NCBI GenBank assembly: GCA_019779905.1
Contig: JABAKE010000008.1
Location: 62,001 to 126,000 of the forward strand
Length of the DNA: 64,000 bases
From: Modestobacter lapidis
GTDB lineage: Bacteria; Actinomycetota; Actinomycetes; Mycobacteriales; Geodermatophilaceae
Reading direction: 5' to 3'
The notes beneath the pieces were generated by a model. It made no database searches and was not told the DNA's origin. It was given only the letters and a program-made list of their open reading frames with translations. Positions 9,183 to 16,799 of this stretch are shown one piece after another; position 1 is the first letter of the stretch, and each line of letters opens with the position of its first letter. Position numbers and translations under genes: made by a program.

Positions 9183-10271
9183 ATGCTCCCGCGGCCGCCC
9201 TGGGACTGCCGGCCGCTCCTGGCCGACCCCAAGGACCTGACGGTGGTCTTCCAGCCCATCGTGGACCTCGCCTCGGCCGGCATCGCCGGCTACGCGGCGT
9301 CGGCCCGCTTCCCGGGCACCGCGGCCCCCGACGTCTGGTTCGCCGCGGCGACGGAAGCAGGTCTCGGCGCCGAGCTGGAGGCGCTGGCGATCAGCCACGC
9401 GCTCGCCGCGCTGCCGGACCTACCGCCCAGCACCTTCCTCAGCGTCGACGTCAGCCCCCACCTGCTGGGCAGCGCCCCGGTCGCCGCGGCGTTCGCCGCG
9501 CCGGCCACCCTGCGCCGGGTGGTGGTGAGGCTGACCGGGCACACCCCGGTCGGGGACATCGGCGCGCTACGCGAGCAGACTGCCGCGCTGCGCGGCCGCG
9601 GTGCCCGCATCGCCATCGACGACGACGGCTCCGGCTACGCCGGACTCCAGCAACTGGCCGAGCTGCGGCCCCAGCTGGTCACGCTGGACCGCGCCCTGGT
9701 GACCGGCGTCGACGACGACCCGGTGCGATACGCGCTGGCCGAGCTGGTCGGCGCCTTCACCGGGCGGATCGACGCCTGGCTGCTGGCCGACGGCATCGAG
9801 ACCTCCGGCGAGCTGGCCGCCTTCGCCCGGCTCGGGGTCCCGCTCGCGCAGGGCTGGCTGCTCGGCCGCCCGGCGCCGGGGTTCGCGCCGCTGACCCCGC
9901 AGGTGGTCGACATGGTGCGCGGCCAGGTCGCCCGGGCCCGGCGGTCGGAGAGCGTGGCCGGCCTGCTGCGTCCGGTGCGGCAGCGTCCGGCCGGCGGGGA
10001 CGACGGCACCGCGCCGCCGCCCTACGTCCTGGTCGACGACGACGGGACGCCGTCGGGGATGGTGCTGACCGACCCGCACTCGGGCCGGTCGTACCCCGCC
10101 GCGGTGTCCCTGCGGGTGCCGCCGGCGGCCGACGTCACCGAGACCCTGCAACGCGCGCTGACCCGGTCGCCCGCCCAGCGCTTCGACCCGGTCGTGTGCA
10201 CCGCCCGCAACGGCGAGGTGCTCGGCCTGCTGCGGATGGAGGACCTCGCCTCCGCGGCCGCGACCCGCTGA
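9183..10271 (+). CDS. Degenerate EAL-domain protein with C-terminal CBS-like region
   Basis: 362 aa from ATG 9183, with GGGGAGG eight bases upstream; an in-frame GTG at 9174 overlaps that ribosome site and is less likely. Residues about 15-235 follow the EAL phosphodiesterase fold (VVFQPIVDL, DDGSGYAGLQQL, LDRALV, ADGIET). Catalytic positions are lost: the EAL(V/L)R motif reads AASAR, DDFG reads DDDG, and AEGxE(T/S) reads ADGIE. Hydrolysis of cyclic di-GMP is therefore unlikely, and a binding or regulatory role is more plausible. Residues about 265-358 (FDPVVCTARNGEVLGLLRME) look like a CBS or similar ligand module, as in other EAL-CBS proteins. It diverges from the phosphatase gene and ends at a strong hairpin. 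Confidence 0.85.
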   Translation: MLPRPPWDCRPLLADPKDLTVVFQPIVDLASAGIAGYAASARFPGTAAPDVWFAAATEAGLGAELEALAISHALAALPDLPPSTFLSVDVSPHLLGSAPVAAAFAAPATLRRVVVRLTGHTPVGDIGALREQTAALRGRGARIAIDDDGSGYAGLQQLAELRPQLVTLDRALVTGVDDDPVRYALAELVGAFTGRIDAWLLADGIETSGELAAFARLGVPLAQGWLLGRPAPGFAPLTPQVVDMVRGQVARARRSESVAGLLRPVRQRPAGGDDGTAPPPYVLVDDDGTPSGMVLTDPHSGRSYPAAVSLRVPPAADVTETLQRALTRSPAQRFDPVVCTARNGEVLGLLRMEDLASAAATR

Positions 10272-10281
10272 ACCCGCAGGT

Positions 10282-10321
10282 GGAGTGGATCCGTCGACGT
10301 GTCGCCGGACGGATCCACTCC
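10282..10321. terminator. Bidirectional hairpin terminator
   Basis: Perfect 14-bp stem: GGAGTGGATCCGTC (10282-10295) pairs with GACGGATCCACTCC (10308-10321) around a 12-nt loop. It sits between the convergent EAL and aldo/keto reductase genes and starts 2 bp beyond the latter's stop codon. The right arm recurs at 48988-49002. Confidence 0.8.
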
Positions 10322-10323
10322 GC

Positions 10324-11247
10324 TCATGCGCTGGCGTCGCTGAGGCGCCGGCGCTGCTCGTCGGTGAGCACGAGGTCCTGCATCGGCAGCAGGTCGGCCA
10401 GCTGCTCGACCGAGCGGCCGCTGGCGATCGGCGCGACCACGGTGGGCTGGTCGGCCAGCCAGCGCAGCGCCACCGCCGCCCCGGGCACCCCCTGCTCGGC
10501 GGCGACGCCGGCCAGGGCGCCGAGCACCCGGTCCCCCTGCTCGCCCACGTATACCGAGGCGCCCTTGGCGCGCGGCGAATCGATCTGCTCACCGGCCCGG
10601 TACTTGCCGGTCAGGAAGCCCTTGGCCAGCGAGAAGTAGGGCAGCGCGCCCAGACCGTTGGCGGCGACGACGCCGGCCAGCTCGTCCTCGTAGGCCGGTC
10701 GCTCCATCAGGTTGTAGAGCGGCTGGAGGGCCACGTAGCGGGGAACGCCCAGCCGCTCGGAGATCTCCAGCGCCTCGGTCAGCCGCTTCGCCGAGTAGTT
10801 CGACGCCGCGACGTACCGCACCTTGCCAGCCTGCACCAGCGCGTCGAAGGCGGTGAGCGTCTCCTCCAGCGGCGTGGTCTCGTCGTCGTAGTGGGCGTAG
10901 TAGAGGTCGATGGTGTCGACCTGCAGGTTGCGCAGCGACCGCTCGGCGGCGGCCGCGATCTCGCCGGCCGACAGCGGGTGCTCCTTCTTCCCCGGCGAGG
11001 CCTTGGTCGCCACCACCATCCGGTCCCGCGTGCCGCGCTCGGCCATCCACCGGCCGAGCACCTGCTCGGAGACGCCGTTGCCGTACATCTCCGCGGTGTC
11101 GACGAACGGCGACTGCGTGCTCGGCGTGGCGTCCAGGAAGCGATCGAGCAGGGCGAAGGACGTCGGCTCGTCCGCCGTCCAGCCGAAGACGTTGCCGCCC
11201 AGGCAGAGGTCGCTGACGGTCAGATCGGTCCCGGGGAGCTGTGGCAT
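10324..11247 (-). CDS. Aldo/keto reductase
   Basis: 307 aa NAD(P)H-dependent aldo/keto reductase with a TIM-barrel fold. The tetrad is recognisable: Asp and Tyr in VDTAEMYGNGVSE, Lys in VVATKAS, and His in YYAHYDDETT. The C-terminal part (PYFSLAKGFLTGKYR) is typical of the AKR11/YghZ-like groups. The substrate cannot be assigned. ATG 11247 was chosen because the protein begins with a normal AKR N-terminus there and TAGCGT lies 7 nt upstream, as for other leaderless genes in this window. The frame stays open to 11466 but encodes nothing recognisable. It is a single-gene unit ending at a shared hairpin with the convergent EAL gene. Confidence 0.9.
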   Translation of the reverse strand: MPQLPGTDLTVSDLCLGGNVFGWTADEPTSFALLDRFLDATPSTQSPFVDTAEMYGNGVSEQVLGRWMAERGTRDRMVVATKASPGKKEHPLSAGEIAAAAERSLRNLQVDTIDLYYAHYDDETTPLEETLTAFDALVQAGKVRYVAASNYSAKRLTEALEISERLGVPRYVALQPLYNLMERPAYEDELAGVVAANGLGALPYFSLAKGFLTGKYRAGEQIDSPRAKGASVYVGEQGDRVLGALAGVAAEQGVPGAAVALRWLADQPTVVAPIASGRSVEQLADLLPMQDLVLTDEQRRRLSDASA

Positions 11248-11594
11248 GGCCGCCACGCTATGTGCGCCCCCGGGCGGCTGCCCGCCGGGCCCGGTGATCC
11301 TCCGGGCGTGACTGCTGGGGCCCGCGGGTCGAAAAAGCCCGGAAACTCGGGACTTCGGCTGGCCAGGACCGGGGTAGTCATGGCAGCGTGCGCCCAGTTC
11401 CTGGTCGACGACGTGGTCGGCCAGCCCCTCCCACCGGGACCCCTGTGCTGGAGTTGTCAGCAGCACCGGGCACGGTGGAGACCCCGGCGTCCACCAGGAC
11501 GACCAGGGTGCCGCGCCCGTCGACCGGGCGCGCCGACCAACGGCGACCGCCCCGCACCGGGGTCGGTCGCCGATACCCCAGCGAGAGGAACCCG
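11248..11594. other. 347-bp intergenic region, HU leader
   Basis: No plausible coding sequence: open frames here are arginine- and proline-rich and match no family. It carries the upstream region of the minus-strand reductase (TAGCGT at 11255-11260) and of the plus-strand HU gene (ribosome site AGAGGA at 11584-11589). A small inverted repeat (CCCG, 6 nt, CGGG) lies near 11337-11350. I see no convincing riboswitch or small RNA. Confidence 0.5.
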
Positions 11595-11882
11595 ATGAAC
11601 AAGGCTGAACTCGTCTCCGCCATCGCCAAGCGCGCCGACGTTCCCGCGTCGACCGTCGACTCCGTGATCGACGGCCTGCGCGAGGAGCTGGTCGAGGCCA
11701 TCACCCGCGGCGACAAGGTGGCCGTCCCCGGCCTGCTGACCGTCGAGCGCACGCAGCGCTCGGCGCGCACCGGCCGCAACCCGCAGACCGGCGAGTCGAT
11801 CGACATCGCCGCGGCCCACACCGTCAAGGTGACGGCCGGCTCGAACCTGAAGAAGGCCGCCAGCGCCGTTCCGGTCGACTGA
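11595..11882 (+). CDS. hup: HU-family DNA-binding protein
   Basis: 95 aa histone-like protein that binds and bends DNA as a dimer. The start MNKAELVSAIAKRADV and the beta-arm region (TRGDKVAVPGLLTVE, then RTGRNPQTGE) match the HU/IHF family, including the conserved RNPxTG of the arm tip. It has the short form without the Lys/Ala-rich tail seen in mycobacterial HupB. The ATG follows AGAGGA by five bases. Transcribed alone and followed by a GC-rich terminator. Confidence 0.95.
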   Translation: MNKAELVSAIAKRADVPASTVDSVIDGLREELVEAITRGDKVAVPGLLTVERTQRSARTGRNPQTGESIDIAAAHTVKVTAGSNLKKAASAVPVD

Positions 11883-11903
11883 GGACCCGGCACCTGCGCC
11901 CCC

Positions 11904-11941
11904 GCCCCCGCCCGACCCGCGGTCAGGCGGCGGGCGGGGGC
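11904..11941 (+). terminator. GC-rich terminator of HU gene
   Basis: GCCCCCGCCCG (11904-11914) pairs perfectly with CGGGCGGGGGC (11931-11941), giving an 11-bp G/C stem with a 16-nt loop 21 bp after the HU stop. It also lies 27 bp beyond the stop of the convergent DinB-like gene. Confidence 0.75.
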
Positions 11942-11968
11942 GCCGCTCGCCGGTGAGCCAGGACGGCG

Positions 11969-12517
11969 TCAGTCGCCGGTGACGCCGTCGATCGCCTCCC
12001 GGAGCAGGTCGGCGTGGCCGTTGTGCCGGGCGTACTCCTCGATCATGTGCAGGTGGATCCAGCGCAGCGACACCCGCTGCCCGTGGCGGGGGCTGGCGCC
12101 GGTGTCGTCCAGGGAGTCGTGCGCAGCCGCCAGCGCCCGGCTGGTCGCCAGCTCCCCGGTGAACGTGGCGAGCTCCCGCGCGACCGCGGTGTCGGCGTCG
12201 GGGTGGTCGGGGTCGCGGCCCACGCCGTCGAAGTCGCCGTCGTCGTCGTCCGGCCCGTAGTACAGCGGCGCGGCCTGCTGCCCGTCGAGCACCCGGCGGA
12301 ACCAGGACCGCTCCACCTCGGTCATGTGACGGACCAGTCCGCGCAGGCTCATCGTCGACGGCGGGACCGACCGCCGGCCCAGCTGCTCGGCGGTCAGCCC
12401 GGCGCACTTGTGCAGCAGCGTCGCGCGGTGGAACTCCAGCCAGGCCTCCAGCGCCGCCCGCTCACCGTCGCGGAACGGCGGGTCGACGCGCTCGGGCACG
12501 GCGGGGAACTCGGTCAT
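11969..12517 (-). CDS. DinB/DUF664-family protein
   Basis: 182 aa four-helix-bundle protein of the DinB superfamily. Candidate metal-binding histidines appear in SLRGLVRHMTEVER and in WIHLHMIEEYARHNGHADLL, the usual pattern. Actinobacterial members are often thiol-dependent transferases (mycothiol or bacillithiol S-transferases), but the substrate is unknown here. ATG 12517 is preferred over GTG 12523 because CATGCT lies exactly 6 nt upstream, the leaderless spacing seen for many genes here. It diverges from the folP-like gene with only about 32 bp between starts, so the two promoters overlap. Confidence 0.85.
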   Translation of the reverse strand: MTEFPAVPERVDPPFRDGERAALEAWLEFHRATLLHKCAGLTAEQLGRRSVPPSTMSLRGLVRHMTEVERSWFRRVLDGQQAAPLYYGPDDDDGDFDGVGRDPDHPDADTAVARELATFTGELATSRALAAAHDSLDDTGASPRHGQRVSLRWIHLHMIEEYARHNGHADLLREAIDGVTGD

Positions 12518-12549
12518 GGGCACAGCATGGCGTCTGCTTGGCTGTACCG

Positions 12550-13410
12550 GTGCTGCGACTCGGTGCCCTGGACGTGCCCGACGGGCGGCTGGTCGTGATG
12601 GCCATCGTGAACCGCACCCCCGACTCCTTCTACGACCGCGGTGCGACCTACGAGCTCGAGGCGGCGGTCGAGCGGGTCGGCCGGGTCGTCGCCGAGGGCG
12701 CGGACATGGTGGACGTCGGCGGGGTCAAGGCGGCGCCCGGTGAGTTCGTCTCGCCGGCCGAGGAGGTCCGGCGGACCGTCGACCTGGTGGCCGCCATCCG
12801 CGACGCCCACCCCGCGCTGCCCATCTCGATCGACACCTGGCGGGCCGAGGTGGCCCGGGAGGCGCTGGCCGCCGGCGCCGACGTGGTGAACGACGCCTGG
12901 GGCGGGGTCGACCCGGAGCTCGCCGGGATCGCCGCCGCGGCCGGTGCGGGCATCGTCTGCACCCACGCCGGTGGGCTCCCGCCCCGCACCCGGCCGCACC
13001 GGGTCAGCTACCCCGACGTGATGGCCGACGTCCTCACCCGGACGACGGCGCTCGCGGAGGCCGCCGTCGCCGCCGGCGTGCCACGGGAGCGGGTGCTCAT
13101 CGACCCCGGGCACGACTTCGGCAAGAACACCCGGCACTCCCTCGAGGTCACCCGGCGGCTGGACGAGATGGTCGCCACCGGCTGGCCGGTGCTGGTCGCA
13201 CTGTCGAACAAGGACTTCGTGGGCGAGACCCTCGACGTCCCGCTCGACCAGCGGCTGACCGGCACGCTGTCCGCCACCGCGGTCAGCGCCTGGCTGGGCG
13301 TGCGGGTGTTCCGGGCGCACGACGTCGCCGCCACCCGCCAGACACTGGACATGGTGGCCTCGATCCGCGGCGACCGCCCGCCGGTGCACGGCATCCGCGG
13401 GCTGGCCTGA
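12550..13410 (+). CDS. folP2: Dihydropteroate synthase paralogue (FolP2 type)
   Basis: 286 aa TIM-barrel protein of the dihydropteroate synthase family, which condenses a pterin pyrophosphate with p-aminobenzoate in folate synthesis. It is closest in pattern to mycobacterial FolP2: VNRTPDSFYDRGATY replaces the usual NVTPDSFSDGG, and DVGGVKAAPG replaces DIGGESTRPG, so the p-aminobenzoate/sulfonamide loop is altered. Other FolP2-like blocks are SIDTWRAEVA, NDAWGGVDPE, DPGHDFGKNT and ALSNKDFVGET. FolP2 of M. leprae was reported to lack synthase activity, so folate synthesis here should not be assumed. GTG 12550 gives the normal N-terminus. The stop is followed at once by a hairpin repeat. Confidence 0.85.
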   Translation: MLRLGALDVPDGRLVVMAIVNRTPDSFYDRGATYELEAAVERVGRVVAEGADMVDVGGVKAAPGEFVSPAEEVRRTVDLVAAIRDAHPALPISIDTWRAEVAREALAAGADVVNDAWGGVDPELAGIAAAAGAGIVCTHAGGLPPRTRPHRVSYPDVMADVLTRTTALAEAAVAAGVPRERVLIDPGHDFGKNTRHSLEVTRRLDEMVATGWPVLVALSNKDFVGETLDVPLDQRLTGTLSATAVSAWLGVRVFRAHDVAATRQTLDMVASIRGDRPPVHGIRGLA

Positions 13411-13470
13411 AAAAGGACCTCCCTCCTCCCCACCGCTCGCGAGCTCGCGGCGGGCCCCTGGAGGGAGGCC
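13411..13470 (+). repeat. Hairpin repeat copy R1
   Basis: Begins AAAAGGACC directly after the folP2 TGA. The outer stem CCTCCCTCC (13418-13426) pairs perfectly with GGAGGGAGG (13460-13468); the core is CTCGCGAGCTC. Member of an eight-copy family in this window. In this position it could act as a terminator. Confidence 0.85.
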
Positions 13471-13514
13471 ATCGGCGCGGGTCCCTGCGGCGGGGCCGGG
13501 CTAGGTTGCCCGGC

Positions 13515-13943
13515 ATGGCCGCCACCGGGTTCCACACCGCCGACCAGCTCAACGAGATGCTGCCGGGCACGCTCCCGGGCCTGCTGGGCATCGTGATCGA
13601 CAGCCACGAGGCCGGCCGGCTGACCGCCCACCTCGACGTCCGCCCCGACCTGCTGGCCCCCAACGGCTACCTGCACGCGGCCACCGTGGTGGCCCTGGCC
13701 GACACCGGCTGCGGGCTGGCCACCCGGGCGCTGCTGCCCGAGGGTGCCAGCGGCTTCACCACCGTCGAGCTCAAGAGCAACCACCTGGGCACCGCTCGCG
13801 AGGGCCGGATCGCGGCGGTGGCCACCAACGTGCACGCCGGGCGGACGACGCAGGTCTGGGACGCCGTGGTGACCGACGCCGGCAGCGGGCGGACGGTCGC
13901 GCTCTTCCGGTGCACCCAGTCGGTCCTCTGGCCGAGGACCTGA
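13515..13943 (+). CDS. PaaI-family hotdog thioesterase
   Basis: 142 aa single-hotdog acyl-CoA thioesterase of the PaaI/YbgC-like group. The signature region LAPNGYLHAATVVALADTGCGLAT corresponds to the family pattern NxxGxxHGGxxxxLAD, with His, Gly and Asp positioned for thioester hydrolysis. Substrates are probably aryl- or acyl-CoA. It may act with the acyl-CoA ligase encoded 87 bp downstream, removing or recycling CoA esters; that pairing is inference. ATG 13515 lies 7 nt after the hexamer TAGGTT, so the mRNA is probably leaderless. Confidence 0.88.
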   Translation: MAATGFHTADQLNEMLPGTLPGLLGIVIDSHEAGRLTAHLDVRPDLLAPNGYLHAATVVALADTGCGLATRALLPEGASGFTTVELKSNHLGTAREGRIAAVATNVHAGRTTQVWDAVVTDAGSGRTVALFRCTQSVLWPRT

Positions 13944-14030
13944 TCGGTACCTGCCGGTCATCCGTTCGCCCCGCAGCTCGGCAACGGGTGTGAGACTGGC
14001 GTCACGTTGCACCTGAGTCGAGGAGGACCC

Positions 14031-15659
14031 GTGGCGTTCGCCAGTCGCTATCCCGATGTCGAGATCCCCGAGCTGTCGGTGCCGGAGTTCGTGCTGGCCG
14101 GCGCGGCCGCGCGCGGCGACGCCCCGGCGCTGATCGACGGCATCACGGGCGACACGATCAGCTTCGCCCAGTTGGCGCACCACGTGGGTCGGGTGGCCGC
14201 CGCCCTGCACGCCCGGGGCCTGCGCAAGGGCGACGTCGTGGCGGTGCTGTGCCCCAACACGATCTGGTACCCGGTGGTCTTCCACGGCATCGCGGCGGCC
14301 GGCTGCGTGAGCAGCCCGATCAACTCGCTCTACACGCCGGAGGAGATCGCCTTCCAGCTGAAGGACTCCGGCGCCAAGGTGCTGGTCACCATCTCGCTGT
14401 TCATGGAACGCGCGCTGGCCGCGGTCGACAAGCAGCCGGTCGACGAGGTCATCGTGCTCGACGGCGCCGAGGGGCATGCCTCGCTGATGGACCTGCTGAC
14501 CAGCGACGCCCCGGCCCCCGAGGTCTCCATCGACCCGGCCACCGACCTGGTGACCCTCCCCTACTCCAGCGGCACCACCGGGCTGCCCAAGGGCGTCATG
14601 CTCACCCACCGCAACCTGGTGGCCAACGTCGAGCAGTGCCGCCCGCTGTTCGAGCTGCACGAGAGCGACGAGCGGGTCATCGCCGTCCTGCCGTTCTTCC
14701 ACATCTACGGCCTGACGGTGCTGATGAACCAGGGGCTGGCCTGGGGCTGCGCCGTGGTGACGCTGCCGCGGTTCGACCTCGAGCAGTTCCTGCGGACCCT
14801 GCAGGACCAGCAGGTCACCCGGGCCTACGTGGCTCCGCCGATCCTGGTGGCGCTGGCCAAGCACCCGCTGGTCGACCAGTTCGATCTCTCCTCGCTGCGC
14901 ACCATCACCTCCGGTGCCGCGCCGCTGGACGAGTCGCTGGCCCAGGCCGTGGAGACCCGGCTGCGCCGCGGCGCCCCGGACGGCGTCGTCGTCGGGCAGG
15001 GCTACGGGATGACCGAGCTGTCCCCCGTCTCGCACAGCAGCCCCGAGGCCGGCCACGAGCCGCCCGGCGCCGGCGGCCCCGTCCCGAAGGGCACGGTCGG
15101 CTACGCGATCCCCAACACCGAGTGCCGGCTGATCGACCCGGCCACCGGCGAGGACGCCGCCCCCGGCGAGCGCGGCGAGCTGTGGGTGCGCGGCCCGCAG
15201 GTGATGGCGGGGTACCTGAACAACCCGCAGGCCACCGCCGAGACGCTGGACTCCGACGGTTGGCTGCACACCGGCGACGTCGCGATGGTCGACGACGAGG
15301 GCCGCTACACCGTGGTCGACCGGGTCAAGGAACTGATCAAGTACAAGGGCTACCAGGTGGCCCCGGCCGAGCTGGAAGCGGTGCTGCTGGGCCATCCGGA
15401 GATCGCCGATGCCGCAGTGATCGGCGTGCGGGACGCCGACGGCGAGGAGCTGCCCAAGGCGTTCGTCGTCCGGGCGCCGGGCTCCTCGCTCACCGAGGAC
15501 GGCGTCAAGGCCTTCGTCACCGAGCGGGTGGCCCCGCACAAGAAGGTCCGGCTGGTGGAGTTCATCGAGGCGGTGCCCAAGTCCGCCGCCGGCAAGATCC
15601 TGCGCAAGGACCTGAAAGGAAGGACCCCGTCCTCCTCACCCCTCGCAAGCTCGGGATGA
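14031..15659 (+). CDS. Acyl-CoA ligase (4-coumarate-CoA ligase-like)
   Basis: 542 aa ANL-superfamily enzyme that activates a carboxylate with ATP and CoA. The AMP-binding motif YSSGTTGLPKG, A5 motif QGYGMTELSP, A7 region WLHTGDVAMVDDEG and hinge DRVKELIKYKGYQVAPAELE are present. The catalytic Lys of motif A10 is in KSAAGKILRKDL. The overall pattern is that of 4-coumarate/medium-chain CoA ligases. GTG 14031 follows GAGGAGG closely; an in-frame ATG at 14007 lacks a ribosome site. The last 14 residues (KGRTPSSSPLASSG) and the stop codon are encoded by hairpin repeat R2, so the natural C-terminus ended near RKDL and the repeat has replaced the original stop. Confidence 0.92.
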   Translation: MAFASRYPDVEIPELSVPEFVLAGAAARGDAPALIDGITGDTISFAQLAHHVGRVAAALHARGLRKGDVVAVLCPNTIWYPVVFHGIAAAGCVSSPINSLYTPEEIAFQLKDSGAKVLVTISLFMERALAAVDKQPVDEVIVLDGAEGHASLMDLLTSDAPAPEVSIDPATDLVTLPYSSGTTGLPKGVMLTHRNLVANVEQCRPLFELHESDERVIAVLPFFHIYGLTVLMNQGLAWGCAVVTLPRFDLEQFLRTLQDQQVTRAYVAPPILVALAKHPLVDQFDLSSLRTITSGAAPLDESLAQAVETRLRRGAPDGVVVGQGYGMTELSPVSHSSPEAGHEPPGAGGPVPKGTVGYAIPNTECRLIDPATGEDAAPGERGELWVRGPQVMAGYLNNPQATAETLDSDGWLHTGDVAMVDDEGRYTVVDRVKELIKYKGYQVAPAELEAVLLGHPEIADAAVIGVRDADGEELPKAFVVRAPGSSLTEDGVKAFVTERVAPHKKVRLVEFIEAVPKSAAGKILRKDLKGRTPSSSPLASSG

Positions 15660-15675
15660 ACCTCTGGACGGGGCC
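15614..15675 (+). repeat. Hairpin repeat copy R2, overlapping a gene end
   Basis: GAAAGGAAGGACC start, outer stem CCCCGTCC (15625-15632) with GGACGGGG (15666-15673), core CTCGCAAGCTC. It overlaps the 3' end of the acyl-CoA ligase gene and supplies its last codons and TGA. The inner region diverges from the other copies. Confidence 0.75.
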
Positions 15676-15716
15676 ACACGGTGCGCGGCAGCGGCCCCCG
15701 GCTTAGCGTCGGGGTC

Positions 15717-16709
15717 ATGCGTGCGGTCACGATCAGCGAACCCGGCGGCCCCGAGGTCCTGGGCTGGGGTGAGGTGCCCGATCCGGTGTGCGGGCCGGGT
15801 GAGGTGCTCGTCGACGTCGTCGCGGCCGCGGTCAACCGGGCCGACCTGCTGCAGCGGCGCGGCAACTACCCGCCGCCCCCGGGCGCCAGCGCCGTCCTGG
15901 GCCTGGAGTGCAGCGGCGTCATCAGCGAGGTCGGCCCCGGGGTCTCCGGCTGGTCGGTGGGCGACGAGGTGTGCGCGCTGCTGTCCGGCGGCGGCTACGC
16001 CGAGCGGGTGGCCGTTCCGGCGGCCCAGCTGCTGCCCCGGCCCTCCGGGGTCGAGCTGGCCACCGCGGCCGCGCTCCCGGAGGTCGTCTGCACCGTCTGG
16101 TCCAACGTCTTCCTGCTCGCCGGCCTGCGCGCCGGCGAGGTCTTCCTGGTGCACGGCGGCTCCAGCGGCATCGGCACCATGGCGGTCCAGCTGGCCGTGC
16201 GGGCCGGCGCCCGGGTCGCGGTGACCGCCGGCAGCCCGGCGAAGCTCGACTTCTGCCGCGAGCTCGGTGCCGACATCCTGGTCAACTACCGGGACGAGGA
16301 CTTCGTGGAGCGGGTGCGGACGGCGACCGACGGGCACGGCGCCGACGTCGTCCTGGACATCATGGGCGCGAAGTACCTCGCCCGGAACGTCGACGTGCTG
16401 GCCACCGGTGGCCGGCTGGTGAGCATCGGCATGCAGGGCGGCACGAAGGCCGAGCTGGACCTGGGCAAGCTGATGCGCAAGCGGGGCTCGGTGCACGCCA
16501 CCGCGCTGCGCTCCCGCCCGGTCGAGGGCCGTGGCGGCAAGGCGGAGATCGTCGCTGCGGTGCGGCACGACGTGTGGCCCGACGTCGAGCGCGGCGCCGT
16601 CCGGCCGATCGTGGACCGCCGGCTGCCGATGTCGCGGGCCGGCGAGGCGCACGCCCTGATCGAGGCCAGCGACCACATCGGCAAGGTCCTGCTGCTCCCG
16701 GACGCCTGA
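15717..16709 (+). CDS. NAD(P)H:quinone oxidoreductase, zinc-free MDR family
   Basis: 330 aa medium-chain dehydrogenase/reductase of the quinone oxidoreductase (QOR/PIG3) type. N-terminal GroES-like domain (residues 25-120, NRADLLQRRGNYPPPPGAS, LGLECSG) and a Rossmann domain with VHGGSSGIGTMAVQLA at about 142-157. The catalytic zinc cysteine and histidine of alcohol dehydrogenases are absent, as expected for this subgroup. It would reduce quinones or small enones with NADPH. ATG 15717 lies 7 nt after TAGCGT, so it is probably leaderless; the upstream in-frame ATG at 15681 falls just after the R2 repeat. Followed directly by repeat R3. Confidence 0.92.
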   Translation: MRAVTISEPGGPEVLGWGEVPDPVCGPGEVLVDVVAAAVNRADLLQRRGNYPPPPGASAVLGLECSGVISEVGPGVSGWSVGDEVCALLSGGGYAERVAVPAAQLLPRPSGVELATAAALPEVVCTVWSNVFLLAGLRAGEVFLVHGGSSGIGTMAVQLAVRAGARVAVTAGSPAKLDFCRELGADILVNYRDEDFVERVRTATDGHGADVVLDIMGAKYLARNVDVLATGGRLVSIGMQGGTKAELDLGKLMRKRGSVHATALRSRPVEGRGGKAEIVAAVRHDVWPDVERGAVRPIVDRRLPMSRAGEAHALIEASDHIGKVLLLPDA

Positions 16710-16769
16710 GAAAGGACCCCACTGCCCCCCACCGCTCGCAGGCTCCCGGCGGGCCCCTGCAGCGGGGCC
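16710..16769 (+). repeat. Hairpin repeat copy R3
   Basis: Starts GAAAGGACC immediately after the TGA of the quinone reductase gene. Outer stem CCCCACTGC (16717-16725) with GCAGCGGGG (16759-16767), eight of nine pairs; core CTCGCAGGCTC. Confidence 0.85.
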
Positions 16770-16799
16770 ACTGGTTTCCACCACCCCGAGGAGAACCCC

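Noticed and set aside
11248-11594. Small RNA, riboswitch or stress-sigma promoter before the HU gene
   Set aside because: A GGGGTAG-like string near 11374 is only loosely like a SigB -10, and I could not find a matching -35 or a convincing stable fold by eye.
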